From Labrys sp. KNU-23 (GTDB lineage: Bacteria > Pseudomonadota > Alphaproteobacteria > Rhizobiales > Labraceae), in assembly GCF_008330945.1 (NCBI RefSeq), contig NZ_CP043489.1:5281501-5345500 (forward strand): a stretch of 64,000 nt of DNA, in the 5' to 3' direction. The translations under genes were made by a program, and so were the position numbers. The stretch's first letter is position 1, and each line of letters starts with the position of its first letter. Of this stretch, positions 1 through 8,261 are shown piece by piece. The notes below the pieces were generated by a model that did not search any database, had not been told where the DNA came from, and saw nothing but the letters and a program-made list of their open reading frames with translations.

Positions 1-35
1 GCCTCCGGACAACGGTTTTCTTTCCCGTCGAGGGC

Positions 36-656
36 CTACAGGCCAGCGAGCCAGGACTTGGTTTGTGCGACATCGGCCTGCGTCAGGCCATGGCCGGCCG
101 GGAGCGTCTCGTGGCGCACGGCGGCACCACGCTCCTTCAGAAGGTCGGCCAGCTTGCCGGCATTCGCTGCCGGCACGATCGGGTCGGCCGCTCCGGAAAG
201 CATCAGCACCGGCTTGCCGTCCAACGCCGCCGGAGGCGCGGATCGCAAGGGCGTCATCGGCCGGAGCAGTGCGGCACCGGCAAGGGCTTGCGGATGCAGC
301 AGCAAGAGCGCGGCGGCGATATTGGCGCCATTGGAAAAACCCAATGCGATGGGAGCATCGAGGCCGTAAGCCTTGCGTGCTTCCGCAATGAAACCTGCCA
401 GTTCGGCAGCCCGCCGACGCAGGTCCTCTTCATCGAACACACCTTCGCCCAGGCGCCGGAAAAACCGGGGCATGCCGTTTTCCAGCACGTTGCCACGCGG
501 GGAGAGCAGGGCACGGCCGGGCGCCACCAGCTCGCCCAGGCCGATGAGATCGTTTTCGTCGCCACCCGTCCCATGCAGGAGCAGGAGAGGGGGGCTCTTC
601 GTATCCCGGCCGGGAACGAAGCGATGGATGTACGACAATGGGGGTGTCACGGTCAT
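36..656 (-). CDS. alpha/beta hydrolase (carboxylesterase/phospholipase, MhqD-like)
   Basis: This 206-residue cytoplasmic serine hydrolase fits the phospholipase/carboxylesterase family. The oxyanion-loop motif HGTGGDEND lies at about residues 28-36, the nucleophile elbow GFSNG at 106-110 (Ser108), the acid in GAADPIV (Asp158), and the catalytic His near residue 189 in AGHG. The ATG at 656 is chosen because AGGAGG lies just upstream; an in-frame start 16 codons earlier lacks this. It lies 80 bases downstream of a ring-cleaving dioxygenase on the same strand, so the two are probably one operon. In Bacillus, MhqD and MhqO-type proteins are paired in the quinone-stress regulon; a similar role here is inference. 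The substrate is unknown. Confidence 0.85.
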   Translation of the reverse strand: MTVTPPLSYIHRFVPGRDTKSPPLLLLHGTGGDENDLIGLGELVAPGRALLSPRGNVLENGMPRFFRRLGEGVFDEEDLRRRAAELAGFIAEARKAYGLDAPIALGFSNGANIAAALLLLHPQALAGAALLRPMTPLRSAPPAALDGKPVLMLSGAADPIVPAANAGKLADLLKERGAAVRHETLPAGHGLTQADVAQTKSWLAGL

Positions 657-736
657 GGCTATTGCCTCCTCGGTTCGAGGTGATGGGTGCGCTCGGCCGG
701 TCACGCCGGACGAGGCCGCTAGAGGAAAGTACGCTT

Positions 737-1681
737 CTAGGATGCGCCTTGCTCCAGGCGGGGCAGGGTTTCTTCCAGAGCCGAACGGCGGGCTTCCAGG
801 AATGCCGGCAGTTTCAGGGTCTCGCCGAGCGTCGATGCCGGCTCGTCCACGGCAAAGCCGGGAATATCGGTCGCAATCTCGAACAGGACACGCCCGGGTT
901 CCCGGAAATAGACGGAGCGGAAATAGTTGCGATCCTTCTGCTCCGTGGTGCGAATGCCATGGTGCTGGGCGAGCTTGCGTACCATCGCTGCCTCCTCGGC
1001 ATCATCGGTGGCGCGAAAAGCGATGTGATGCACCGAGCCACCGCCGAGACGGGCCGGCAGGAGACCTCCAGCCTCGTGAATGTCGACGACGCTGCCTGCG
1101 CCGCCGTCGCTGACCCGATAGCGCACCAGGCTGCCTTCACGTCCGACCTCGCCGAAGCCGAAGACATTGGTGAGGATGGCACCAGTCGGCGCCGCTTCCG
1201 CGAGCAGCAGATTGACACTGTGGAAACCGCGGATGGCGGCATCGGCGGGGATGCCGGCGCCAGTCCACCCGGCTTCGTTCTCAATGCCGGGCACGGCGAC
1301 GAGCGCGAGGCGCATGCCGTCCGGATCCTGGAACGAGAGCAAGGTCTCGCCAAAACGCCTGGTCAGCGGCTGGTGGGCAACGCCGTTCTCGACAAAGCGA
1401 TGTGCCCAATAACCGATCGAGCCTTCCGGCACCCGCAGCACGGTCTCCTGCGTTTCGCCAAGGCCGACACGGCCCGGCGCAACGTGCTCCCAGGGAAAGA
1501 AGGTCAGGATGCTGCCGGGATGGCCGACCTCGTCACCATAATAGAGGTGGTAAGTGCCGGGATCGTCGAAATTCACGGTCTTCTTGACGAGGCGAAGGCC
1601 AAGTATGCGGGTGTAGAAATCGAGATTGCGCCGGGCGGGACCCGCGATGGCCGTGACGTGGTGGATGCCCTTGCCGCTCAT
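737..1681 (-). CDS. VOC-family ring-cleaving dioxygenase (MhqO-like)
   Basis: This 314-residue protein has two vicinal-oxygen-chelate (glyoxalase/bleomycin-resistance) modules. The first begins GIHHVTAIAG near residue 4 and the second begins near residue 150 (RGFHSVNLLL). Metal-ligand candidates are the His in IHHVT, the His in GSVHHIAF, and the Glu in VLFEIATD near residue 270. Length and layout match the ring-cleaving dioxygenases of the MhqO/LinE type, which open hydroquinone- or catechol-like rings. The ATG at 1681 is preceded by GAAAGGAA. It is the first gene of a likely operon with the esterase at 36-656 and is divergent from the LysR gene, which probably controls it. The real substrate cannot be read from sequence. 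Confidence 0.85.
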   Translation of the reverse strand: MSGKGIHHVTAIAGPARRNLDFYTRILGLRLVKKTVNFDDPGTYHLYYGDEVGHPGSILTFFPWEHVAPGRVGLGETQETVLRVPEGSIGYWAHRFVENGVAHQPLTRRFGETLLSFQDPDGMRLALVAVPGIENEAGWTGAGIPADAAIRGFHSVNLLLAEAAPTGAILTNVFGFGEVGREGSLVRYRVSDGGAGSVVDIHEAGGLLPARLGGGSVHHIAFRATDDAEEAAMVRKLAQHHGIRTTEQKDRNYFRSVYFREPGRVLFEIATDIPGFAVDEPASTLGETLKLPAFLEARRSALEETLPRLEQGAS

Positions 1682-1775
1682 GGCGAGATTCCTTTCGGTC
1701 GGGGATTCCAGTTCCTTGACGAAAGAGATAGGCCCGATGCCCGGGAAATTACCATTGCGTCGGTGCAATGAATTT

Positions 1776-1805
1776 ATTGAATTTCGAAGCATTGAATTGT
1801 CGAAG
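1776..1805. promoter_or_regulatory. tandem ATTGAATT-CGAAG boxes, candidate LysR operator
   Basis: Two near-identical copies, ATTGAATTTCGAAG at 1776-1789 and ATTGAATTGTCGAAG at 1791-1805, lie between the divergent dioxygenase and LysR genes. LysR proteins usually bind such shared intergenic regions. Binding by the neighbouring regulator is inferred, not shown. Confidence 0.5.
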
Positions 1806-1858
1806 TGAAATGTAATATAGGTGGAGAATGCGCCGAGGGCGCCGTTGGGGAATATGTC

Positions 1859-2767
1859 GTGGGGGACGGTTTTCCGAATTTGGCCTGGGACGATTTGCGC
1901 CTGGTGAAGGCCGTCGCCGATGCCCGAAACCTGCCCGCAGCAGCGGCGCGCATCGGTATTGATCACTCGACCGCCTTCCGGCGGCTGCGCCTGATCGAAC
2001 AGACGCTGGGCGTCACTCTGTTCGAAAAGCACCGTACGGGCTACACGCTGACATCGGCCGGCGAGGAAGTGGCCGGATTGGCGAGCCGTGTCGACGAGGA
2101 TATCGTCTCGGTCCTGCGTAGGCTCGCCGGTAGCGAGCTCGACCTTGCGGGCGAACTGCGCATAACCACCAACGACACATTGCTGGTCGAACTGCTGACA
2201 CCGCTGCTCGCCCGGTTTGCAGAAACCTATCCAGGCATGCGGCTCGACGTGATCCTGTCGAATGCCGCGTTGAATTTGTCCAAGCGGGACGCCGATATCG
2301 CCATCCGTGCTTCCGATACACCGCCCGACACGCTGGTGGGCCGACGCGTCGCCCGCATCGGCTGGGCTCTCTATGGCAGGGCGGAGGACTTCCCCGATCC
2401 CGACCTGCCGGATCTCGAAACACTGCATGGCCGGCGCTGGGTGGCCCTCGGCGACAATCTCGCCACGCTCAAGGCGGTGCGCTACGTCAAGACGCACGTC
2501 GCGCCGGAACGCATCGTCTATCGCGTCAACTCGGTGCTCGGCCTCGCCGAAGCTGTCGAAGCCGGCATCGGTATCGGTCATCTGCCCTGTTTCATCGCCG
2601 GAGCCAGGCCGAGCCTGCGGCGTATTGGACCGGTCAATCCGGATTTCGGAGCCGATCTCTGGCTGCTCACCCATCCCGATCTGCGCGACGCTCCGCGCAT
2701 ACGGGCTTTTCTCGATTTCCTCGCCGCCGAGATCGTGCGGCGACGGGCTTTCATCGAAGGCGCCTAG
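1859..2767 (+). CDS. LysR-family transcriptional regulator
   Basis: This is a DNA-binding regulator of about 302 residues. The N-terminal winged helix-turn-helix starts at LAWDDLRLV and contains the recognition-helix region DHSTAFRRLRLIEQ. It is followed by a periplasmic-binding-like effector domain from about residue 90 (GELRITTNDT). I chose the GTG at 1859 because GGGGA lies 7 bases upstream and because this places the HTH near the N-terminus, as usual. A GTG at 1805 would add 18 residues but has no ribosome site and overlaps the tandem boxes. It is divergent from the ring-cleaving dioxygenase operon, which it probably regulates in response to an aromatic or quinone effector (inference). 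Confidence 0.85.
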   Translation: MGDGFPNLAWDDLRLVKAVADARNLPAAAARIGIDHSTAFRRLRLIEQTLGVTLFEKHRTGYTLTSAGEEVAGLASRVDEDIVSVLRRLAGSELDLAGELRITTNDTLLVELLTPLLARFAETYPGMRLDVILSNAALNLSKRDADIAIRASDTPPDTLVGRRVARIGWALYGRAEDFPDPDLPDLETLHGRRWVALGDNLATLKAVRYVKTHVAPERIVYRVNSVLGLAEAVEAGIGIGHLPCFIAGARPSLRRIGPVNPDFGADLWLLTHPDLRDAPRIRAFLDFLAAEIVRRRAFIEGA

Positions 2768-2774
2768 CTCCGCC

Positions 2775-3743
2775 ATGACATCGAATGAAGACAGGGCGGG
2801 CGGATCTTCCCGGAAGACCCGATTGCAGCCCGAAGAAATCACCGCAATGCTTCGGGCAGAATTGGGTGAATCGATCGATTTGCATCCTCTGTCGGAAGGA
2901 CTGGAGTCGCAAGCCTTCGGCTTCACGGCCAAAGGGCAGGAATGGGTCGTGCGGGTCAATCCCGGCGACGCCGGCTTTGCCAAGGACGATTTTGCGTTCC
3001 GGTACTTTGCGAGCCCGGCCCTGCCGATTCCTCCAGTTCTTTCGATCACCAGGCGTGATGGCGTCTTTCTTTGCGTCTCCAAACGCGCAGCCGGCATTAC
3101 GCTGCAGGATGTCGACGCATGGAGACTTGATCTCATCGTTCAGCCGGTGGCCTCGGTACTCGATGCGATGGCAGCCGTCGACGTCTCGATGATCGCGGGC
3201 TGTGGCCCCTTCCATGTGCCGGGATCGGGTGGATCCGGGCGGGGAGGTTTTGCCGATTGGCCCGCCTTTATCGGGGCTATCGCCGATCCACGCCATTATG
3301 ACTGGCAGGTGGTGGGGCAGCGCGCAGATCTGACAATCATCCATCCCTTACTGGCTGAGATCGAGGCCTTTGCCGCCGTCTGCCCGGATCGCCGCGGCCT
3401 CGTTCACGGCGACTTCGGGTCGAACAATGTACTGACAGCCGAGGACCGGATCACCGGCGTGATCGACTGGTCGGAGGCCATGGTCGGCGACCCCCGTTAT
3501 GACATTGCCAATATCCTGTTCTGGCGCCCCTGGCTGGACTGCATGGAGGCCCAGGCCAGTTTTTTCGAAACGGCACAGCCCTGGCGCCTGCGGGAGGGGC
3601 GCCTGCTGGCTTGCTATCAGCTGCGCATCGGCCTGGAGAATATCCATCAGGCAGCCCTGGCGCAGGACGCAGCAGATCTCGCCTGGGCACTGGCCCGCTG
3701 CCAGAGCATCGCGAAGGACGTTGGGCTGGCTGCCAGAGGCTGA
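2775..3743 (+). CDS. aminoglycoside phosphotransferase (APH)-fold kinase
   Basis: This 322-residue protein belongs to the APH/choline-kinase superfamily. The catalytic Brenner motif HGDFGSNNVL lies near residues 213-222 and the metal-binding region VIDWSEAMVGDPRYD about 12 residues later. The spacing resembles hygromycin-type phosphotransferases. The ATG at 2775 is 7 bases after the LysR stop, so the genes may be co-transcribed. The family phosphorylates hydroxyls on antibiotics, choline, sugars or amino acids; nothing here fixes the substrate, so calling it a resistance gene would be premature. Confidence 0.8.
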   Translation: MTSNEDRAGGSSRKTRLQPEEITAMLRAELGESIDLHPLSEGLESQAFGFTAKGQEWVVRVNPGDAGFAKDDFAFRYFASPALPIPPVLSITRRDGVFLCVSKRAAGITLQDVDAWRLDLIVQPVASVLDAMAAVDVSMIAGCGPFHVPGSGGSGRGGFADWPAFIGAIADPRHYDWQVVGQRADLTIIHPLLAEIEAFAAVCPDRRGLVHGDFGSNNVLTAEDRITGVIDWSEAMVGDPRYDIANILFWRPWLDCMEAQASFFETAQPWRLREGRLLACYQLRIGLENIHQAALAQDAADLAWALARCQSIAKDVGLAARG

Positions 3744-3808
3744 TTGCGTGTGACGCGCAATCTCGCCCCCGGGGAACTGTTCTTGATCGCTTTTCGATCG
3801 GAAATGCT

Positions 3809-4576
3809 TCAGGTTTTCATGATCGAGACACCGCCATCCGCCAGCAGGGCCGTTCCGGTGACGAAGCTCGACAGGTCCGAAACGAGATAGAGAGCGGAAC
3901 GGGCGATCTCCTCGGGCGCGGCCAGGCGCTTGAGGGCGTGCAGACCCTCCACGAAGGCACGGGCCTCCGGCGTGTTGGATACGCTTCGTCCCATCGGTGT
4001 ATCGGTGCCGCCCGGCAGCAGGGCATTGGCCCGAATGCCCTTGGCACTATATTCGGCGGCGATCACCTGGGTGAGGCCGATCAGGCCGGATTTGCTGGCA
4101 GCATAGGCGGCCATGCCGGGAAAACCGGCGGTATAGCCGACGAAGGTCGAGGTGAACACCAAGGCGCCGCCACCACGCGCCAGCATGGCAGGGATCTGGT
4201 GCCGGGCCGCGAGGAAGGCACTGGTCAGATTGATGTCGAGCGTATCGCGCCAGCTTTCCAGGGAGATCTCGGTCAGCGGCGCCATCTCTCCGGTGGTGCC
4301 CGCATTGTTGAAGGCGATGTCGAGCCCGCCGAAATGTTGCTGCGCGGCCTCGACCAGGGCGATCTGGTGTTCCTCATCCTGGATGTTGCCGGCCACCGAG
4401 ACGGCCTTTCCGCCGGCATTCGCAATTTCCGCGGCGACCTTGTCGAGAGCATCGCGACGCCGTCCCGACAGGACAACTGCGGCACCCTCGGCGGCAAACA
4501 GACGGGCCGAGGCTTCGCCGATGCCGGAGCTGGCGCCGGTGACGATGGCGATCTTGTTTTCGAGCGCAGACTTCAT
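3809..4576 (-). CDS. SDR-family NAD(P)-dependent oxidoreductase
   Basis: This classical short-chain dehydrogenase has 255 residues. The cofactor motif TGASSGIG is near residues 13-20, NNAG near 87-90, and the catalytic YAASK follows a Ser in the preceding strand. The C-terminus keeps the usual TGTALLADGG. The ATG at 4576 follows a GGAGG ribosome site; an in-frame start 15 codons upstream is less likely. It stands alone on the minus strand, convergent with the APH-type kinase gene. The substrate is not predictable. Confidence 0.85.
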   Translation of the reverse strand: MKSALENKIAIVTGASSGIGEASARLFAAEGAAVVLSGRRRDALDKVAAEIANAGGKAVSVAGNIQDEEHQIALVEAAQQHFGGLDIAFNNAGTTGEMAPLTEISLESWRDTLDINLTSAFLAARHQIPAMLARGGGALVFTSTFVGYTAGFPGMAAYAASKSGLIGLTQVIAAEYSAKGIRANALLPGGTDTPMGRSVSNTPEARAFVEGLHALKRLAAPEEIARSALYLVSDLSSFVTGTALLADGGVSIMKT

Positions 4577-4776
4577 GTTTGAACCTCCAGTTCGATCAGG
4601 AGGTTCTTGTTCTCCAGGCATGGCCCGGTCGCGACCCGTTTCCTATGGTCTTGCCGAACGCGACACTCTCTGTTTCCTGGGAAATCGCCAAAATGGAAAA
4701 CCGGCGCCAAGAGTGCTGCCATCTATCCATCCATCGGCGTAGTCGCCGTGATGTGAACAAACCCGAGAATGAACCC

Positions 4777-5247
4777 ATGGTCTCCCATCACTCCCGTCAC
4801 AGACGGATCGCCGCTATCCTGCTTGCGGGCCTTGCAGGCGGATTTCCCGCCACGTCGGTGCTCGCGAGCGGGCGCTTGCCGCCACTTCCGGTTGCCGCCC
4901 AGCACTTCGCCAATTTCGAGGCCTGCCTTGACCATCTGAAGGCGGTGCAGCGCACCGACATGGCCGGCGTGGCCGAAGGAGCCGTTGCCGATGGCGAAAA
5001 CCGCACACGCCAGAAACTGGTCGACGGCGAGGGCATCGTGCGTGTCGGCACGCAGGCCGCTCACTACCAGGCCCGCGTCGGCAATCAGTTCCGTGTCACC
5101 GATCGCCAGAAGGGCGTGATCGTAACGACCTTCAGCTATGAAGAGACCGCCCTCGAATGCCAGGGCGGTGAACTGACGGGGAGCGTGACCTCGGGCTATA
5201 TGCTGCCGGGCGTGGAACAACTGCCCGATGCGGCCAAGCCGCAGTGA
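4777..5247 (+). CDS. secreted protein of unknown function
   Basis: This 156-residue protein begins with a typical Sec signal: a basic HSRHRR stretch, a hydrophobic core AAILLAGLAGG, and a likely cleavage after VLASG around residue 32. The mature part has Cys pairs (FEACLDHL and ALECQGG) that may form a disulphide and a Gly-Gln region, VGNQFRVTDRQ. I do not recognise the family. The ATG at 4777 is chosen because it puts the signal peptide at the N-terminus; upstream in-frame starts do not. Confidence 0.65.
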   Translation: MVSHHSRHRRIAAILLAGLAGGFPATSVLASGRLPPLPVAAQHFANFEACLDHLKAVQRTDMAGVAEGAVADGENRTRQKLVDGEGIVRVGTQAAHYQARVGNQFRVTDRQKGVIVTTFSYEETALECQGGELTGSVTSGYMLPGVEQLPDAAKPQ

Positions 5248-5416
5248 CCCACATCCCGGGTGCAGCTTGGCCCCCTTCGAGCAATATCGCGCTGCAGGAA
5301 TATTGAGGTTGCGACGATGGCCGCTGGAGTGCCGGTCGCATCAAGCAGGCATCGAAAGCCAATCATTTCGGCGTCCGGTTATGAACTGCCCTTTGGCTAA
5401 AGCGAGGTTTGGTCCC

Positions 5417-5878
5417 TCACTGGCGCAAGGTGGCGCCTTCGGTCGCCTTGCTCGCGGCTTCCTCTCTCGATGCGACATTGAGAACGCGCAGCAGGAGAGA
5501 GACGTGGTTGCGCACCGTGAAGGGAGAGATGGCCAGAGCCCTGGCGATCTCCTTGTTCGACTTGCCCTGAACGATCAGATCCAGAATGTCCTGCTGGCGT
5601 GGGGTCAGCATCGGTGACAGATGCAGGGTCTGGTCGGGGCCGGCCCAGGCTTCGAGCGCCGAGACGACTTGTTCGGCTGCAACCAGCTTGCCGTCGGAAC
5701 TGCCGGGCTGAGCCGTGAGCAGGAAAATGGTGGCGTTGGGAAGGTGGCGGCGCAACTGCGCCAGCGCATCCTCGCCATCCATTTCAAGGATCGCCATCAC
5801 GGCGCGGCGGATTTCGACGGGAGGGGCGGATGAGGAAGACGTCAAAGCAATGTGTCTCAATCGAAATGTCCTAGCCAT
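5417..5878 (-). CDS. LuxR-type HTH regulator (response-regulator-like)
   Basis: This 153-residue protein has a C-terminal LuxR/FixJ helix-turn-helix: LTPRQQDILDLIVQGKSNKE followed by IARALAISPFTVRNHVS, near residues 85-125. The short N-terminal domain contains EIRRAVMAILEMDGEDAL and TIFLLTAQPGS. This resembles the second half of a receiver domain, but the phosphoacceptor Asp region is not evident. The start at 5878 is uncertain; an upstream ATG at 5941 would add 21 basic residues. It lies downstream of the XRE-type gene on the same strand. The target is unknown. Confidence 0.7.
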   Translation of the reverse strand: MARTFRLRHIALTSSSSAPPVEIRRAVMAILEMDGEDALAQLRRHLPNATIFLLTAQPGSSDGKLVAAEQVVSALEAWAGPDQTLHLSPMLTPRQQDILDLIVQGKSNKEIARALAISPFTVRNHVSLLLRVLNVASREEAASKATEGATLRQ

Positions 5879-6038
5879 CGCAGTGCGGCGATTTCCTGGC
5901 GGCTGCCGGACCTGCAACCTCGCTCGCTCTCCTTCTTCCATGCCTGCTGGTGCCTGTCTGTTCCGCGCGTGACTCCGGAACAGGTGGCTGCTTTTCCGCC
6001 ATCGCCCCGGCCGTTGCGCAGGGCGTGCCGTCGACGGC

Positions 6039-6323
6039 TCAATCGTCGTTTTCGGCAGTGAGTTCCTCCGGCCGGAGGCCGGATTGGCGCGCCCCGCGGC
6101 GCAGACGCAGGCCCGGCCCAGTGCCATCGTCGTCGAGGAACTGGATGCCTGCTTCCTCGAAGGCGAGGCGCATGGCGGCCAGATCCTGCCTCTGCGGTAC
6201 CCGGCCGCCCTTTTCAAACTCGGCGATGATGACCTTCGGCACGCCGGACCGCTTCACCAGATCGGCAATTTCGAAATCCAGGAGAGCGCGGGCAGCGCGG
6301 CTGAGGGAAGGGGTGAGGGACAT
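6039..6323 (-). CDS. small XRE-family helix-turn-helix protein
   Basis: This 94-residue protein starts with a Cro/C1-type HTH (SRAARALLDFEIADLVKRSG then VPKVIIAEFEKGGRVP). It ends with the segment AFEEAGIQFLDDDGTGPGLR, which is typical of a widespread group of short alphaproteobacterial XRE regulators. The tail RGARQSGLRPEELTAENDD is charged and probably disordered. It may be co-transcribed with the LuxR-type gene 160 bases downstream. No target can be inferred. Confidence 0.8.
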   Translation of the reverse strand: MSLTPSLSRAARALLDFEIADLVKRSGVPKVIIAEFEKGGRVPQRQDLAAMRLAFEEAGIQFLDDDGTGPGLRLRRGARQSGLRPEELTAENDD

Positions 6324-6518
6324 TGTGAACGCCTCTTACAGGTGAACAGGCCAATATTTGGCAATAGGCGGCCTTAACAGGAGATGTAGGAAACAGCGAG
6401 GCGTTCGGCCAGTTCATCCATCAAGATCGCAGGGAAGTGTTTCCGCGGCGGATGCGATTCCTGAATCGGATTCGATGCTGTAGAGGAGGGCCCAGACTTT
6501 TCAAGGAAGGACACTCCC

Positions 6519-6863
6519 ATGGTCAAGCGTCTCCATCCCGGCCCGCGTTTCTGCAAGGCGGTCGTCGCCAACGGCATCGTCACCACGGCCGGCATCACTG
6601 CGGCCGATACCAGCGGCGATACCTCGGCGCAGACCGCCGACATCCTGGCGCAGATCGATGCCCTGCTGGCCGAGGCCGGCAGCTCCAAGGCGAACCTGCT
6701 CACGGCCAGCATCTGGCTGCGCGACATCGCTCATTTCGGCCAGATGAATGCCGTCTGGGACAAGTGGGTCGACATGAACAACCTGCCCGTCCGTGCGACC
6801 GTGGAAGCGCGCCTGGCCGCACCGGAATTGCTGGTCGAAATCCAGGTCACCGCCACGGCCTGA
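6519..6863 (+). CDS. RidA-family (YjgF/UK114) protein
   Basis: This 114-residue protein matches the RidA fold in length and signatures. The C-terminal block PVRATVEARLAAPELLVEIQ contains the conserved Arg (about residue 92) and Glu (about residue 107) of the deaminase pocket. Canonical RidA hydrolyses reactive enamine/imine intermediates from PLP enzymes; this member belongs to a divergent subgroup (KAVVANGIVTTAGITAADTS). AAGGAAGG precedes the ATG. It is monocistronic, just upstream of the insertion sequence. Confidence 0.85.
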   Translation: MVKRLHPGPRFCKAVVANGIVTTAGITAADTSGDTSAQTADILAQIDALLAEAGSSKANLLTASIWLRDIAHFGQMNAVWDKWVDMNNLPVRATVEARLAAPELLVEIQVTATA

Positions 6864-6966
6864 TCGTTCCTCCTGGGGCGAGCCTTGTTATGAAGCGCAC
6901 GCCCTTTGCGGTTCCAGGCAAGTCCGTCAACAGGGGAGCCAAACCGGCTCGATCTTTGTCATAGCC

Positions 6967-6977
6967 GGGCCTGTCCC
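6967..6977. repeat. left target-site duplication of the IS element (GGGCCTGTCCC)
   Basis: This 11-base segment abuts the left terminal repeat of the IS and matches GGGCTTGACCC at 8251-8261 in 9 of 11 positions. It is itself the centre of a palindrome, so the duplication reading is likely but not certain. Confidence 0.55.
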
Positions 6978-8250
6978 ACGGCTGTCCGGTTTAGATTTAG
7001 TGGACAAGGCGCACGGTGTTGATTCTACTCGTGTTCAGGACGTTGGCGCGTCACCTGGACACGAGAGTGGAGCAACACCGTGCGGCACCACAATAGCGTT
7101 TTCCACGATCTGGTGAAGCGAGTTCCGTGGGCGAAGTTCGATCGGCTTGTGGTTGCGCACAAGGCCGATCATCGGATCCGCCGTCTGTCGACCAAGAGCC
7201 AGTTTCTGGCGCTGCTGTACGGGCAGTTGGCTGGCGCGGTCAGTCTGCGCGACGTCGAGTGCGGGCTCAGGAGCCACGCCGACCGTCTCTACCATGTCGG
7301 CGGGGTGACGGTGCCACGATCCACTTTGGCCGATGCCAACAGCACTCGGCCGAGCGCGGTGTTCAGCGAACTGTTCGCCCAGATGGTGGCCCAGGCCCAG
7401 CGGGGCCTGCGTCGGGCGGTGGGCGATGCCGTCTATCTGATCGATTCCACCGGGATCCGGCTCAGCGGGCTGGGCAGCCAATGGGCGCGCTTTTCGGCAA
7501 AGACCTGCGGCGCCAAGGTCCATGTGGTCTATGATCCCGATGCCGACCGGCCAATCTATGCGGCCGTGACGGCGGCCAACGTCAATGATATCACCCCGGC
7601 CCAGGCCATGCCGATCGAGGCCGGCGCCACCTATGTGTTCGATCTGGGTTATTATGATTATAGCTGGTGGGCTCAGATGGACCGGGCCGGCTGTCGCATC
7701 GTCACGCGCTTCAAGACCCGTACGCGCCTGACCGTCACGGCCGAACTGGCTGTGCCGGAGGAGGATGGTGCCATCCTGTCCGACCGCATCGGCCTCCTGC
7801 CGTCACGCCAGGCCAAGAGCCGCAAGAACCCGTTCCAGGCCCCTGTCCGCGAGATCCGCCTCAAGACCCCGACAGGCAAGGTGCTGCGCATCCTGTCCAA
7901 CGATCTTGACACCAGCGCCCAGGAGATCGCCGACCTCTACAAACGGCGCTGGGCTATCGAGCTGTTCTTTCGATGGGTCAAGCAAACCCTGAAGATCCGC
8001 CACTTTCTCGGCACCAGCGAGAACGCCGTGCGCATCCAGATCGCCGTCGCCCTCATCGCCTTCCTGCTCCTGCGCCTGGCACAGGCTGCTCAAAAGGCCG
8101 TCCAAAGCCCCCTCGCTTTCGCCAGATTGGTTCGCGCCAATCTCATGCATCGACGCCGTATCGACAAACTCATCACAGGCCCGCCGCCACCGCCTCCTCC
8201 GTCACCTCAGATGGTGCTGCAATGGAACTGAAACTTAACCGGACAGCCGT
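6978..8250 (+). mobile_element. complete IS4-like insertion sequence, about 1.27 kb
   Basis: The ends are inverted repeats. The left end begins ACGGCTGTCCGGTT at 6978, and the right end reads the same on the minus strand from 8250; the first 23 bases match at 20 positions. One intact transposase fills the element. Flanking 11-base sequences resemble a target duplication. The outer flanks, CATAGCCGGG on the left and CCCGGCTATCC on the right, are the two arms of one REP-like palindrome, so the element sits at its centre. No passenger gene is present. Confidence 0.85.
7080..8231 (+). CDS. IS4-family DDE transposase
   Basis: This 383-residue protein starts at GTG 7080, preceded by GGAG. Family features are visible in order: an N-terminal DNA-binding region (RHHNSVFHDLVKRVPWAKFD), the first catalytic Asp in VYLIDSTGIRLS (about residue 120), a second in TYVFDLGYYDYSWW (about residue 188), and the Y-(2)-R-(3)-E-(6)-K type region YKRRWAIELFFRWVKQ near residues 287-302. 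The reading frame is intact, so the protein could be active. The C-terminus has a Pro-rich run GPPPPPPPSP. It is the only gene of the element. Confidence 0.9.
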   Translation: MRHHNSVFHDLVKRVPWAKFDRLVVAHKADHRIRRLSTKSQFLALLYGQLAGAVSLRDVECGLRSHADRLYHVGGVTVPRSTLADANSTRPSAVFSELFAQMVAQAQRGLRRAVGDAVYLIDSTGIRLSGLGSQWARFSAKTCGAKVHVVYDPDADRPIYAAVTAANVNDITPAQAMPIEAGATYVFDLGYYDYSWWAQMDRAGCRIVTRFKTRTRLTVTAELAVPEEDGAILSDRIGLLPSRQAKSRKNPFQAPVREIRLKTPTGKVLRILSNDLDTSAQEIADLYKRRWAIELFFRWVKQTLKIRHFLGTSENAVRIQIAVALIAFLLLRLAQAAQKAVQSPLAFARLVRANLMHRRRIDKLITGPPPPPPPSPQMVLQWN

Positions 8251-8261
8251 GGGCTTGACCC
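8251..8261. repeat. right target-site duplication of the IS element (GGGCTTGACCC)
   Basis: It abuts the right terminal repeat and pairs with 6967-6977 (9 of 11 identical). It continues into CGGCTATCCAG, the right arm of the interrupted palindrome. Confidence 0.55.

Noticed and set aside
638..1771. Plus-strand open frame of 377 codons
   Set aside because: It is antisense to the dioxygenase, with no family features; a product of GC-rich third-position bias.
1682..3136. Long minus-strand open frame continuing upstream of the VOC dioxygenase
   Set aside because: It is antisense to the LysR and APH-type genes. The VOC domain and a ribosome site place the true start at 1681; the extension has no recognisable domain.
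2775..3743. Antibiotic-resistance gene
   Set aside because: The APH fold is clear, but many members act on choline, sugars or amino acids, and nothing in the context supports drug resistance.
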